Shown here in pieces: positions 35,371-45,221 of a DNA stretch of 64,000 bases. The position numbers were made by a program, and so were the translations under genes. The notes under the pieces were generated by a model that did not search any database, was not told the DNA's origin, and saw only the letters and a program-made list of their open reading frames with translations. Source of the stretch: Candidatus Methylospira mobilis (lineage in GTDB: Bacteria; Pseudomonadota; Gammaproteobacteria; Methylococcales; Methylococcaceae); contig NZ_CP044205.1 in the NCBI RefSeq assembly GCF_009498235.1, forward strand, positions 3,473,389 to 3,537,388, given 5' to 3'. The first letter of the stretch is position 1; each line of letters opens with the position of its first letter.

Positions 35371-35664
35371 TGATCCTGCCCAGTTTCAGCAGACACTTTG
35401 CTAAGCGATATTTTTAAGTTCAAAGGCCTCTGGGGACAAATAGTCCAGTTTCGAATGAAGCCGTTTCCTATTGTAATACGCTTCGATGTATTCGAAGACG
35501 TGTTGTTTGGCATCGTCCCTGGCCGGGAATCGCTCTCCGTGGATCGCCTCGACTTTAAAGCTGTGATTCCAACTTTCCATGGCGGCATTATCGTAGCAAT
35601 CACCTTTCTTGCTCATGCTGCAAATCAGTTGGTGTTTGGCCAGCAAAGCCTGATAGGCGTTTGA
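35371..35664 (-). pseudogene. IS3-family OrfB, C-terminal fragment with one IS end
   Basis: On the minus strand the frame reads SNAYQALLAKHQLICSMSKK, GDCYDNAAMESWNHSFKVEA and stops at 35401 after SPEAFELKNIA. It includes the catalytic Glu (AAMES) but everything upstream is missing beyond about 35664. The downstream terminus TGATCCTGCCCAGTTTCAGC (35371 onward, with AGACACT after it) is the inverted repeat. It is a different IS3 member from the one at 11.6 kb. The rest of 35228-35831 shows no gene. Confidence 0.82.
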
Positions 35665-35831
35665 GCAATTGGCTAAAAATCAGCTTCGCGGACATAATAA
35701 CTTTCAGATAGGGGCGGATGCGCTACGCCTGCCGCCCTACCCGATGAAGCAGGCCTGTCGCAGAACTTATTCTGAGTTTTCTTAGCAACAGCTTGATAAT
35801 GGGATAAAGTAGCCCTTTCTGACGGCAGAGG

Positions 35832-38399
35832 ATGCCCAGCCATGCAACCATTTTCGTTACTCTGACCATGTTCAATTTTCTCACTGTCGTAGCGGTTCTT
35901 GTCTCGCTGATGTTCATCGGACTGGCGATTTCTTCATTCGTGATGCTGATAACGGCGTTATCGCAACATGACCGGCATCGGCGGGAGCTTGCCGTAGCTT
36001 TGCGCGGCATTCAGGCGGGAGTGGAGCAAAACCGGCAGGCAATACAGGCGTTGGCCGATAAGATGCTCTCGACTGGGCAGACTGAGGCGCTCGATTTAAC
36101 TCCGCCGATAAACGAAACGATAGCGTCGGTTCCGGAAGAGGACCTCGCGTGTCAACTTTCAAGCGACGATCTTGCAGAACAACCCGGCCCCGAGCCGAAC
36201 GAACCTCCGGCCATGCAAGCGCAGGACAACCGGTTGTCGGATTCGGACTGGGCGCAAGCATTACCTCCCGGCCGTTTTGAATTGGCGGCGAAGCAGATTC
36301 TGCGCGAAACCTGGAACTGGATTATCGTCGGCGAGGAGAAGCGCCCGGAAGGAGTTTCCATGGAATACGCCGTAGCCAGCAACTGGCTGCTGCGTATCGG
36401 CGTGGTAATCCTGGTAACCGGCATCGCTTTTTTCCTGAAATACTCCATTGATGCCGGTTTGCTGGGCGAACGCGCGCGCGTTGCGCTGTCGCTGCTGACC
36501 GGCATCGGCATGCTGATGGGCGGTACACAGATGTTGGGCGGGAAATATCGCCTGCTCGGTCAAGGCATGCTGGGCGGCGGTCTCGCGACTTTATACTTCA
36601 GCGTCTTCGCCGCATGCAATTTTTATCATCTGATAGCCGCGACGCCGGCCTTTCTGCTGATGGTACTGGTGACGATTTGCGCCGGTGTGCTGGCGGTGCG
36701 ACTGAACTCCATGCTGGTCGAAGTCTTCGGCATTATCGGCGCTTATACCACGCCGATCTTGTTGTCCACGGGCGAAGCTAATTTTGCCGGTCTGTTTTCC
36801 TATCTGCTGCTGTTAGGGCTGGGCATACTCGGCACCAACTATTATAAAAAATGGCATTTGCTCAATTTCCTTAGTTTTCTCTTCAACTATTTGCTGTTTA
36901 TCGGCGCAATGCAGCGCTACGATACCGGGCATTTTTGGGAAGTAATGCCGTTCCTGATAGCGTTTTTCGTGCTGTATTCAACCATGGTGTTTTTGTTCTG
37001 CCTGGTACGCCGCAGCAAATCCAGTCTGCTTGACCTGCTGGCGCTGATAGTGAACGCCGGAATTTTCTTTGTCGCCGGTTATCGTTTGGTGGAACCGGTT
37101 TACGGGTCGATTTGGGTAGCGGCGATTACCCTGGGACTCTCGATTTTTTATGTCGCCCATGTTTACTATTGCCTGTTGCGCCGCGTACTGGATCGTGAAC
37201 TGCTATTGAGTTTCATCGCATTATCGGCATTTTTTCTAAGCTTAAGCCTGCCGTTGATATTGTCCGATCAATGGATCACGTTGAGCTGGTCGTTACAGGC
37301 GTTGATGATGATATGGCTTGCCGCCAAGCTGGGCAGCGAATTTCTGCGCTTATGCGCCTGCCTGCTTTATGCCTTGGTGCTGCTGCGTTTTTGCTTTCTC
37401 GATTTGCCAGATCAATATGCCGCGAAGTTTATAGAGAACCTGCCGTTTTCTTCATTCCTGTATGGTTTATTACAGCGCGCGCTCAGTTTGGGCGTGCCGA
37501 TTGCGTCGATGGGGCTGGGTTTTCGTTTACTGCGCGAACCGGAATCATCATCGGCTCCGGCATGCGCGCCGGGAAACGATATTGGACAGTGGGTACAGCG
37601 TAACCGGCTGCCAGGATTGGGATTTGTTACCACGGCAGGCATGTTGTTTATCTTCCTGCAACTGGAAATGAGCCGGACGGTCGGCTATCTGTATCCACCA
37701 CTACAGATGCCGATTTTGACTTGCGTCTGGCTGGCGATGAGTTTCGTGCTGTTGCTGCGCTATCTCGCAGACCCCGCCGGGTCAGGACTATTAACGCTGC
37801 TCAAATTTTTCATTGCCGCCGTATTGATCAAGCTGTTTTTTTTCGATCTGGACGATTGGGATTTGCATGCGCGGAATTTCCCTGACGCTGGCGGGGAAAC
37901 GACCTTGTTGTATCAGGGCGAATACTCTTTCCTGGATGCGTTTATGCGCTTACTGGACTTTTCAGTAGTGATCGGCTTTTTTGCATTTGCATTTTTACGC
38001 CTGTCGCAACACAGGTTGGATGCCGGAATTTTCAGAGTCTTTCTCGGAAGCTCGGCGCTGGCCTTGCTGTTTATCTATCTGACGCTGGAATTGAACACCT
38101 TGCTTTATCATTATATAAGCGGATTGCGCTCAGGCGGCGTTTCCATGCTCTGGTCGCTGTTCGGTTTGGGGCTGGTGTTTGCCGGTATCCGCTATGATCT
38201 GCGCGCTTTGCGGCTGACCGGGCTGGGGTTGTTTGCGCTGGTGGCCTGGAAGGTTTTTTTCATCGATCTTGCCCGTCTGGAACAGGTTTATCGCATAGTA
38301 GCGTTTATTTCCCTCGGTCTGTTGGCGCTTGCCGGTTCTTTTGCCTATATGAAGTACCGGCAATCATTCATTTCCGGGCAAGGAGCGGAAGAGCTGTGA
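35832..38399 (+). CDS. DUF2339 polytopic membrane protein
   Basis: An 855-residue membrane protein with about twenty hydrophobic helices after a short N-terminal helix and a coiled, acidic region (about 40-150). The motif [20 protein letters not shown] and following [54 protein letters not shown] identify DUF2339. The family's role is unknown; it is often paired with DUF3999 as here, suggesting one envelope complex. ATG 35868 ([10 protein letters not shown]) is a possible later start. The stop overlaps the next gene (GTGATGA). Confidence 0.85.
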   Translation: MPSHATIFVTLTMFNFLTVVAVLVSLMFIGLAISSFVMLITALSQHDRHRRELAVALRGIQAGVEQNRQAIQALADKMLSTGQTEALDLTPPINETIASVPEEDLACQLSSDDLAEQPGPEPNEPPAMQAQDNRLSDSDWAQALPPGRFELAAKQILRETWNWIIVGEEKRPEGVSMEYAVASNWLLRIGVVILVTGIAFFLKYSIDAGLLGERARVALSLLTGIGMLMGGTQMLGGKYRLLGQGMLGGGLATLYFSVFAACNFYHLIAATPAFLLMVLVTICAGVLAVRLNSMLVEVFGIIGAYTTPILLSTGEANFAGLFSYLLLLGLGILGTNYYKKWHLLNFLSFLFNYLLFIGAMQRYDTGHFWEVMPFLIAFFVLYSTMVFLFCLVRRSKSSLLDLLALIVNAGIFFVAGYRLVEPVYGSIWVAAITLGLSIFYVAHVYYCLLRRVLDRELLLSFIALSAFFLSLSLPLILSDQWITLSWSLQALMMIWLAAKLGSEFLRLCACLLYALVLLRFCFLDLPDQYAAKFIENLPFSSFLYGLLQRALSLGVPIASMGLGFRLLREPESSSAPACAPGNDIGQWVQRNRLPGLGFVTTAGMLFIFLQLEMSRTVGYLYPPLQMPILTCVWLAMSFVLLLRYLADPAGSGLLTLLKFFIAAVLIKLFFFDLDDWDLHARNFPDAGGETTLLYQGEYSFLDAFMRLLDFSVVIGFFAFAFLRLSQHRLDAGIFRVFLGSSALALLFIYLTLELNTLLYHYISGLRSGGVSMLWSLFGLGLVFAGIRYDLRALRLTGLGLFALVAWKVFFIDLARLEQVYRIVAFISLGLLALAGSFAYMKYRQSFISGQGAEEL

Positions 38400-39766
38400 T
38401 GAGCAAAATCCTATTGCTGCTGTGCTGTGCGTTCCCGTCGATTTCCGCCTTTGCTGAGACGACGGCATCGTATCGTTATTCCCGGGAGATTCTGTGGAAA
38501 GAAGCCGCCCAGGAAGAAATATTGGCCGTGCCGCTGGATGCCTCAATCAGCGCCGCGACGCGTGATGGCTATCCCGATGTGCGTATATTGAACGCGCAGG
38601 GAGATGAAACGCCTTACGTGCTGGAAAGGGTTACTGAATCGCGCAGCGAAAGCCATCGCGAAAACTGCAATAGCGAGCTGCTATCGCTGCAAAAAACAGC
38701 GGCCAACAGTATCGAGCTGGTATTACGGCTGGAAAAGAATGCGCCTGCTGCGGATGGACTGACGCTGATCACGCCGCTGTCCAACTACGAACACCGGATA
38801 CAGGTTTTCGGAACCGATGACGGCGCTCAATGGTCGCCGCTGGTCAAGGATGCATTGATATTCGACTATACGCGCTTCATGGATATACAGAATCGCGATG
38901 TCGCGCTGCCGCCCAATAAATATCGCCAGTTCAGGATAGTAGTGGATGAGGCAACGCAAGTGCAGGAATCCCAACGCCTGGAATTGACGCGCACGTTGAA
39001 CGACGGCCAGGAAAGCGAACGCGCGGAAGCATCCGACCTGCAAAAAGTGCCGTTGCGTATCGACCGCATAGCGTTCTGGCGCAATACCTCTCAAGTGGTG
39101 CAGGGAATAGATAAAAAGTTCGATTATCCCGATGTAAGCTTCCAGCTACAGGAGGATAGTAAAAAACACATCACACAGATAGACGTGACGACCCGGCGCG
39201 AGCCGTTGACCGGCTTATCGCTGCTGACTTCGGCGCGCAACTTCGCGCGTAAGGCTGAAGTACGGATCATGGTGCGCAAGGGAATAGAGGAATCCATGCA
39301 GCCCATAGCGAGCACAACGCTGCAAGCCTTGAATTTCAGGGACGTAAGTCGGGAACAAACCACGATCCCGTTTCCCGAACAGCGCCATACGGCCTATCGC
39401 ATCGTGATAAACAATCAGGACAACCCGCCCTTGCCGATCACAGGCATTCGCGCGACAGGTAATGAGTATGTGCTGAAATTTTTACCGGTCAAGGGTGCAG
39501 CGTACCGTGTGTATTATGGCTCGGACAAAGCTGCGCCACCTCATTACGAAGTGGCTCCCGTCCTCGAATTGCTGCGCCAGGGATTTCATGCGACGGATGT
39601 TGCGCTTGGGCCGCCCGCCGAATCCGCCGCAGTGACGGTCAACGCAGGATATGATTTTGCCGCGCTGCTGAACAGCAAACTCTTTTTAGGTCTCGCGATA
39701 ACGCTGATGGTTCCGGCATTAGCCTGGGCTTTGTTTCGGGCAGTAAAGCGCATTGATTGGCAATGA
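38396..39766 (+). CDS. DUF3999 envelope protein
   Basis: A 456-residue protein with a Sec signal peptide ([20 protein letters not shown]), a long beta-rich extracytoplasmic part with discoidin-like segments ([36 protein letters not shown]) and a C-terminal membrane anchor ([20 protein letters not shown]) ending in basic residues. It is partner to the DUF2339 protein by overlap and family co-occurrence. The pair stands between mobile remnants and the restriction operon. Confidence 0.83.
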   Translation: MMSKILLLLCCAFPSISAFAETTASYRYSREILWKEAAQEEILAVPLDASISAATRDGYPDVRILNAQGDETPYVLERVTESRSESHRENCNSELLSLQKTAANSIELVLRLEKNAPAADGLTLITPLSNYEHRIQVFGTDDGAQWSPLVKDALIFDYTRFMDIQNRDVALPPNKYRQFRIVVDEATQVQESQRLELTRTLNDGQESERAEASDLQKVPLRIDRIAFWRNTSQVVQGIDKKFDYPDVSFQLQEDSKKHITQIDVTTRREPLTGLSLLTSARNFARKAEVRIMVRKGIEESMQPIASTTLQALNFRDVSREQTTIPFPEQRHTAYRIVINNQDNPPLPITGIRATGNEYVLKFLPVKGAAYRVYYGSDKAAPPHYEVAPVLELLRQGFHATDVALGPPAESAAVTVNAGYDFAALLNSKLFLGLAITLMVPALAWALFRAVKRIDWQ

Positions 39767-39857
39767 TCAAATGACGGCAAGGGAAACGCTGGCCGCGCGT
39801 AGCGCGACTACAGGCGGAATGGCAAAACCTGCATTGCACAAATGACGATGCCGAACA

Positions 39858-39992
39858 GGATTGGCGCCGAAGGCGGTGGTGGGAGCAGTGATGCGCAAGC
39901 TGGCACATCTCATTTACGGGGTAATCAAATCGGGGCAGCCGTTTGATGTCAATCATTCAAGTCTCAGACTTGACTTACAAGACGGTATCTGA
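39858..39992 (+). pseudogene. IS110-family transposase, C-terminal remnant
   Basis: A 44-codon stretch (GLAPKAVVGAVMRKLAHLIY, GVIKSGQPFDVNHSSLRL) ending at TGA 39990-39992 matches the extreme C-terminus of IS110/IS1111 transposases. Nothing upstream is in frame. The rest of 39767-40064 has no recognisable gene. Confidence 0.65.
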
Positions 39993-40064
39993 TCCTTTGT
40001 TCAGAGCGGAATTGTCGTCCGGTGCGGCGCCTTGTTATGCGAGCTCATTGGAGCGCTTTGAGAT

Positions 40065-41681
40065 TCACGGCAAGGCTGGCAGGCCCAGCTCTTTGAGGAA
40101 GGTATTGAGTTTGTCCCGTGCATCCTTAATGTTCTGCTCCAGGGCGACCAGCTCGGTATTGATTTCCTGCAAATCGACTTCGGCCTCGCCCACCGCCGTG
40201 CTGATGTAGCGGGAAATGTTGAGGTTGAAATCGTTCTTCTCGATCTCCGCCATCTCCACGCAGCGGGCATAGCGCTCGATTCGTGCCGGGCGTTGCTGGT
40301 AAGTGTCGATGATCGTCTGGATATGCTCCTCGCTCAGTTGGTTCTGGCGTTTGCCTTTTACGAAGTGCTCGGCGGCGTTGATGAACAGCACGTCGTCGGG
40401 CTTCTTGCACTTCTTCAGCACGAGGATGCAGACGGGAATGCCGGTAGAGTAGAAGAGATTGGCGGGCAGGCCGATGACGGTGTCGATGTGGCCGTCCTTG
40501 AGCAGCTTGGTGCGGATGCGTTCCTCGGCGCCGCCACGGAAGAGCACGCCGTGCGGCAGGATGATCGCCATCACGCCTTCGTCTTTCAGGAAGTGGAAGC
40601 CGTGCAGCAGGAAGGCGAAGTCGGCGGCGGATTTGGGTGCGAGGCCGTGGCTTTTGAAGCGCACGTCATCAGCCAGCGCGTCGCTCGGCTCCCAGCGGTA
40701 GCTGAACGGTGGATTGGCGACGACGGCGTCGAAACCCGGCTTCTTCGCCGGATTCTGCTCCCGCATCATGTCCCACTCGTTGAGCAGGGTGTCGCCGTGG
40801 AAGATGTCGAACTCCGTGTCCTTCACCCCGTGCAGCAGCATGTTCATGCGCGCGAGGTTGTAGGTGGTGATGTTCTTTTCCTGCCCGAAGATTTTGCCGA
40901 TGGTGCCGCCCGCCTTGTTCACCTTCTTGCGGACGTTGAGCAGCAGCGAGCCGGAGCCGCAGGCAAAGTCCATCACGCTTTCCAGCCGCTTCTTGGTCCC
41001 GGTTTTCGGTTCCTGGCTGTCCAGCGTGACGATGGCGGAGAGGATGTCGGAAATCTGCTGCGGGGTGTAGAACTCTCCCGCTTTCTTGCCAGCCCCAGCG
41101 GCAAACTGGCCGATCAGGTATTCATAGGCGTCGCCCAAGGTGTCGATGTCCGTGGAAAACTCCGACAGACCTTCGGCGATCTTCTGGATGATGGTGCAGA
41201 GCTTGGCGTTTCGATCAGCGTAGGTCTTGCCCAACTTGTCAGAACCGAGATTGATCTCGGAGAATAGGCCCTGGAAGGTGCTCGCAAAGGATTCTGTCTC
41301 GATGTATTTGAAGCCCGCTTGCAGCGTGTTCAGCAGCTCCGCGTTCTGGGTACGGGCCAGGTTGGCGATGCTGTTCCACAGATGCGCGGGCTGGATGACG
41401 TAATGCACCTTGCGGCGCATCTGTTTCTCGAACTCCGGGATGTCGTCCACGTTGTTGGCATACCAGAGCGCCAACGGCACCTTGCGGGCGTCGCCGCCCA
41501 CATCGGGGTAATCCCGCCCCAGCTCCTTCCTCGCCGCTGTCTCGTAGTTGTCGGAGAGGTAACGCAGGAAGAGGAAGGACAGCATGTAGTCCTGGAAGTC
41601 GTTTGCATTCATCGCCCCGCGCAGTTGGTCGGCGATGCTCCAGAGGGTGTTGCCCAGTTGCTTTTGGTTGGTGTCGGTCAT
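40065..41681 (-). CDS. hsdM: Type I restriction-modification methyltransferase subunit HsdM
   Basis: The N6-adenine methyltransferase of a type I R-M complex (2M:1S methylates; 2R:2M:1S cleaves). The 538 residues show the N-terminal helical domain (about 10-140), SAM motif I (MDFACGSGSLLLNVRKK), and catalytic motif IV NPPF (VVANPPFSYRW, near residue 313). The C-terminal helices dock HsdS. It is the last gene of a six-gene operon and overlaps rhuM by four bases. Order with hsdM last and hsdR first is atypical. Confidence 0.95.
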   Translation of the reverse strand: MTDTNQKQLGNTLWSIADQLRGAMNANDFQDYMLSFLFLRYLSDNYETAARKELGRDYPDVGGDARKVPLALWYANNVDDIPEFEKQMRRKVHYVIQPAHLWNSIANLARTQNAELLNTLQAGFKYIETESFASTFQGLFSEINLGSDKLGKTYADRNAKLCTIIQKIAEGLSEFSTDIDTLGDAYEYLIGQFAAGAGKKAGEFYTPQQISDILSAIVTLDSQEPKTGTKKRLESVMDFACGSGSLLLNVRKKVNKAGGTIGKIFGQEKNITTYNLARMNMLLHGVKDTEFDIFHGDTLLNEWDMMREQNPAKKPGFDAVVANPPFSYRWEPSDALADDVRFKSHGLAPKSAADFAFLLHGFHFLKDEGVMAIILPHGVLFRGGAEERIRTKLLKDGHIDTVIGLPANLFYSTGIPVCILVLKKCKKPDDVLFINAAEHFVKGKRQNQLSEEHIQTIIDTYQQRPARIERYARCVEMAEIEKNDFNLNISRYISTAVGEAEVDLQEINTELVALEQNIKDARDKLNTFLKELGLPALP

Positions 41682-42679
41682 TTCTTCGGGCGTCGTTTGA
41701 TTTTGGTTTCCAGCGCTTTGAGGTCGGCCTCGTCCTGCTGGTCGGCTTGAATGGCTTCCTGCCTTTTGCGGTCCTGGTCGAACTTGAGGTAAAGCTCGCC
41801 CGTGCGCGCTTCCATCTGCTCATGGCTGATGGAACCGGCGTGGGCGAGCAGCGGGAAGCCGTTGGAGGTGATGATCTGATCCACGTTCTGCTTCCAGAAG
41901 GCCATGCGCGTCTCCTGCTTGCTCTTGGCCCGCAGTTCGGCGGTTTCCAGGAAGATGACCACCAGCCGGTTCAGCGTGTCGATCTCATCCTCGGTCAGGT
42001 AGTTCTTGGCCACGACGATGTCCGCCTTGCGCACCTTGTCGCCCTTCCAGGCGAGCAGGCCGAAATGCGGATCGGCAGGATTCGCCCGGGCGGTGATGAG
42101 TTCGGCGGCGGTCTGCCGCGTCACGGCAAAGATCAACAGGTTCTGCACGGTGGCGAAGAAGACCTGCGTGGCCTTGTCCGTCTTGTCGTAGTCGCTGGAA
42201 AGGGCAAAGAGGTCGCGCACTTTCTGATAGAAACGCTTTTCGGAGGCACGGATGTCTCGGATGCGCGCCAGCATCTCGTCGAAGTAATCCGGGCGGCCAT
42301 CCGGGTTCTTCAGCCGCTCGTCGTCCATCACGAAGCCCTTGAGCAGGAACTCCTTGAGCACGGTGGACGCCCAGCGGCGGAACTGCACCCCGCGCTTAGA
42401 TCTCACGCGGTAGCCCACAGCCAGAATGGCGTCGAGGCTGTAGAGCTTGGTGAGGTAGTTTTTGCCGTCAGGGGCAGTTACCGAGGATTCCTCGGTAACT
42501 GACTTCTCCTCCAGCTCCCCATCCGTAAAAATATTCTTGAGATGCAGCCCCACGTTGTCGGTGGTCACATCAAAAAGCTGAGCCATCTCCCGCTGCGTCA
42601 GCCAGACGGTTTGATCCTTGGCCCGCAGCTTGATCTGGGTGCGTCCGTCTTCGGTGGTGTAGATAATCAGGTCGTTCAT
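41678..42679 (-). CDS. RhuM-family protein (virulence RhuM / Fic-like N-terminus)
   Basis: A 333-residue RhuM protein. The N-terminus WLTQREMAQLFDVTTDNVGLHLKNI is a helix-turn-helix-like segment; the middle (LYSLDAILAVGYRVRSKRGVQFRRW) is the RhuM signature; the C-terminus is a charged coiled coil (KRQEAIQADQQDEADLKALETKIK). RhuM genes are commonly found inside type I R-M operons. Function unknown. It overlaps both neighbours by ATGA. A perfect 12-bp inverted repeat lies inside the gene (42475-42501), encoding part of SVTEESSVT. Confidence 0.86.
   Translation of the reverse strand: MNDLIIYTTEDGRTQIKLRAKDQTVWLTQREMAQLFDVTTDNVGLHLKNIFTDGELEEKSVTEESSVTAPDGKNYLTKLYSLDAILAVGYRVRSKRGVQFRRWASTVLKEFLLKGFVMDDERLKNPDGRPDYFDEMLARIRDIRASEKRFYQKVRDLFALSSDYDKTDKATQVFFATVQNLLIFAVTRQTAAELITARANPADPHFGLLAWKGDKVRKADIVVAKNYLTEDEIDTLNRLVVIFLETAELRAKSKQETRMAFWKQNVDQIITSNGFPLLAHAGSISHEQMEARTGELYLKFDQDRKRQEAIQADQQDEADLKALETKIKRRPKK
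42475..42501. repeat. Perfect 12-bp inverted repeat inside rhuM
   Basis: CAGTTACCGAGG-ATT-CCTCGGTAACTG. It would form a stable hairpin in the mRNA of either strand and falls at a point where family members differ in length and sequence. Confidence 0.9.
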
Positions 42680-43899
42680 GGTGTGGAGACAGATACGGGG
42701 GCGGCTGCAACAGGCGCTGCCGCCAAAATATCTGGCAGGTCAAACTGGAATTTGGTGGTGAAGTCTTCCAGAATGCGCCGGAACAGCTCTTTGTTGTCCT
42801 CGCCCATTTCGGTCGGTTCGTGGATAGCGTATTTGCCGTGGCTGAGGAGATTGAGGGCGCGGTTGTAGAGCGCCCTGTCTTCCTCGTTATCCAGCACCTT
42901 GAGGCAGAACGAGATGTCCGCGTGCCCGAAGAAGGAAGCAGTCTTCTCCATGATGCTGCGCAGGGCGTTGAAATGGAAAGTGTAGAGCTTGCCGGTGCCG
43001 GGGTCGGCGGCCAGTTGGAGTTCGGATAGAGACGCGACGTGGTGGAAAAACGGCGTGTCCTCGGTGGCGCGCAGGGTATATGCCCCGTCGCCATTGGGGC
43101 GGTGCAGAAAGTAGCGCTTGTGAGTCACTTTCGGCTCCCCCTCTTTCGCCCTGCCGATTTCGTTGCACATCACGTTGAAGAACAGGGCGTGGTGGGAGGA
43201 AAAAACGATCCTCATAGGAGCCGCTGCGCCATTCTGGTCGGTCCTGCTCGCTGCACGACGAAGGAGTTTGGCGAGGTCGCAGGCGACGGCGATGGCGTTG
43301 TTGTCGTCCAGTGATGAAATCGGGTCGTCAATATAGACATGCTTCACCGCCGGATAAGCGCCGGGATATTTCAAAACCTGTTCACAGATGGCCATGAAGA
43401 CGCACCAGATGAAAATGTTCTGTTCACCACGAGATATCTTGATGTGCGACTCATCGTCTTTGCGGAAGCTAACGAACACAGGTCTGGAAAATGATTCGTT
43501 GCCCAGCGGCACTTCCTGGAACGTGAAATCAAAGTCAAAGTCTGCGTAGCGCTTCAAGTATTCATCAATGGTCGGCTCCAGAGGCTCGTTCTTGAATCCA
43601 TCAAAGAACCGCGACGCCTGGTTTATTTTCAGGCCGCGAGCGGTGTCGTTTTCAATGTCATTGTCCCAGGTGAAGAGGTCTTCGGTGTAGGCGTTGAAGT
43701 AGAGGGTATCCGCGATGCCACCCGGATTCTTTTTCGTCTTACGCTTACCAGCGTCCTTGAACTCCATCGAGAGCCGCGTCTTGCCGGTGCGGTTGTAGGC
43801 ATAGAGGAGGATGAGTTCTACGCCGCCGAGATCATCGCGCAGCTTTCTCGCGAGCGTCCGCAGATTGGCATATGTGTTGATCTTTGGCTTGTTGCTCAT
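42676..43899 (-). CDS. AAA-family ATPase, PrrC-like anticodon nuclease candidate
   Basis: A 407-residue protein in the position held by PrrC, the tRNA anticodon nuclease guarded by a type I R-M complex in E. coli prr. The N-terminal P-loop is YNRTGKT (about 35-41, with Asn-Arg in place of the usual Gly-x-Gly). The ABC-type signature is ISRGEQNIFIW and the Walker B is VYIDDPISSLDDNN; an H-loop follows in FSSHHALFFN. The C-terminal third (HFNALRSIMEKTASFFGHAD) is the likely effector part. That it cleaves tRNA is inference from family resemblance and location. It overlaps hsdS and rhuM by four bases each. Confidence 0.75.
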   Translation of the reverse strand: MSNKPKINTYANLRTLARKLRDDLGGVELILLYAYNRTGKTRLSMEFKDAGKRKTKKNPGGIADTLYFNAYTEDLFTWDNDIENDTARGLKINQASRFFDGFKNEPLEPTIDEYLKRYADFDFDFTFQEVPLGNESFSRPVFVSFRKDDESHIKISRGEQNIFIWCVFMAICEQVLKYPGAYPAVKHVYIDDPISSLDDNNAIAVACDLAKLLRRAASRTDQNGAAAPMRIVFSSHHALFFNVMCNEIGRAKEGEPKVTHKRYFLHRPNGDGAYTLRATEDTPFFHHVASLSELQLAADPGTGKLYTFHFNALRSIMEKTASFFGHADISFCLKVLDNEEDRALYNRALNLLSHGKYAIHEPTEMGEDNKELFRRILEDFTTKFQFDLPDILAAAPVAAAPVSVSTP

Positions 43900-45221
43900 G
43901 CCTCAACTTCCTCCAGGGATGGGAAAAGCTGCTGCATCAGCCCTTTCTTGTGGGTCTTGAGGGCTTCGAGTTTTTGGGTCTCCAAGGTAATCAGTGTGTC
44001 GAGGCTGCTCAGGCACGAGGCGATGCGTTGTTGTTCGCGAAGTCGCGGAACATAAGTCATGATTCCTTCGATTTGTTGCGCTGACAGATTCGGTGGGTCG
44101 TTACCTGAAATGCTCTTCTCGATGTCACTGATTAATTTCCAAGTTTGAAGCAAGAAAAAAACAAAAGCGGGGTGTTGGGAGGTTATGAGTTTGCCAACAC
44201 GTTGGTTCAAAAGGGCACCATCAAAGATGTCATCAACTTCAGCTACCTTGAGTTGCCCGCTCAATATCGGACGAGTTAGAGCAATCACATAGTCGCCCTC
44301 TCTGACTAAAAACTTCGCAAAGCATTCCTTGTAGACATCGGGTAAAAAAGATGGTGCTTCGTGGTTCATCAGTTGGATTCCGACATCTGCAATTTTCAGC
44401 CATCGACATCCTCGTTCGACGCTATCATTGCTCGAAAAGGCAAAGCCTTGGAAAATCGAGAATACTTCCTTCAAGGGTTGCATCTCCCACTCCCCGGCGT
44501 TTTGAAATTCGGGGAAGCGGAGGCGGGGTTGAGTTTCGCCTTCGCGGGGGAAAAGCTGCTGCATCAGCCCTTTTTTATGGGTCTTGAGCGCATCCACTTT
44601 CCGCGCTTGCGCGACCATCAGCTCGTCCACCGAACTCAGGCACTCGGCGATTTTTTGTTGTTCGGGGATAGACGGGCGATGAATTGGAAGCGGCTCCAGT
44701 TCAGTAAAGTAGAGATTTTTGACGTTCTGTCCCTCAACAACCTTTGCGAACTGCTTATACAAGTGCCGAAAATAGTACGTGTAGAACAGCGGGTGTTGTT
44801 TGGTTTCGAGAACGCTGATCATTTCTCCAATAGCAATGCCTTTTAGAGGTAGGTAGGCACAGCACTTCCCAAAATCCTCGGGCTTCTCACCGACGCGCGG
44901 GATCAATATTTCTCCACCCTTGCTGAATCGTAGCGTTTCTGGGTCGGTATTGGTCCGGGAGTAGGTCTCAGTAATAGCCGGGCCAAACTTGGTATAAAGC
45001 TCCCCGTATCTGACGCATGGAGTGGGAGCATCCTCTGCCAAAGACCATTTTGGAGCACTCTTGCCGTAGTAGAAACGTCCCAGTGCTCCGATTGTCGTTG
45101 GCTCCCACGCGTCGCCCCCACGAAATTCAGGAAACCGCAGCTTCGGCACCAGCGCGGGTCTTGCCTCTTCCTTCGTCGCCGTGGTCTTCGTCTTACTGCT
45201 CATAGGCGCTGAGTCCTTCAT
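43896..45221 (-). CDS. hsdS: Type I restriction-modification specificity subunit HsdS
   Basis: The 441-residue DNA-recognition subunit. It has two target-recognition domains (about 30-190 and 235-405), each beginning near RFPEF and each followed by a conserved helix (KVDALKTHKKGLMQQLFP and KLEALKTHKKGLMQQLFP). The two helices form the spacer that sets the bipartite recognition distance. The repeats are also near-identical at the DNA level (41 bases, two mismatches), a substrate for domain exchange. Start ATG 45221 overlaps the dinD stop. Confidence 0.93.
   Translation of the reverse strand: MKDSAPMSSKTKTTATKEEARPALVPKLRFPEFRGGDAWEPTTIGALGRFYYGKSAPKWSLAEDAPTPCVRYGELYTKFGPAITETYSRTNTDPETLRFSKGGEILIPRVGEKPEDFGKCCAYLPLKGIAIGEMISVLETKQHPLFYTYYFRHLYKQFAKVVEGQNVKNLYFTELEPLPIHRPSIPEQQKIAECLSSVDELMVAQARKVDALKTHKKGLMQQLFPREGETQPRLRFPEFQNAGEWEMQPLKEVFSIFQGFAFSSNDSVERGCRWLKIADVGIQLMNHEAPSFLPDVYKECFAKFLVREGDYVIALTRPILSGQLKVAEVDDIFDGALLNQRVGKLITSQHPAFVFFLLQTWKLISDIEKSISGNDPPNLSAQQIEGIMTYVPRLREQQRIASCLSSLDTLITLETQKLEALKTHKKGLMQQLFPSLEEVEA
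43921..43961. repeat. Direct repeat within hsdS, copy 1
   Basis: A 41-base sequence beginning GGGAAAAGCTGCTGCATCAG that recurs at 44548-44588 with two mismatches. Each encodes the conserved helix after a recognition domain. Confidence 0.9.
44548..44588. repeat. Direct repeat within hsdS, copy 2
   Basis: Second copy of the 41-base hsdS repeat, 627 bases from the first. Recombination between them would delete the second target-recognition domain in frame (627 is divisible by 3). Confidence 0.9.

Noticed and set aside
39639..39956. Minus-strand frame of 105 codons overlapping the end of the DUF3999 gene
   Set aside because: Antisense to DUF3999 and the IS110 remnant; no recognisable motif.
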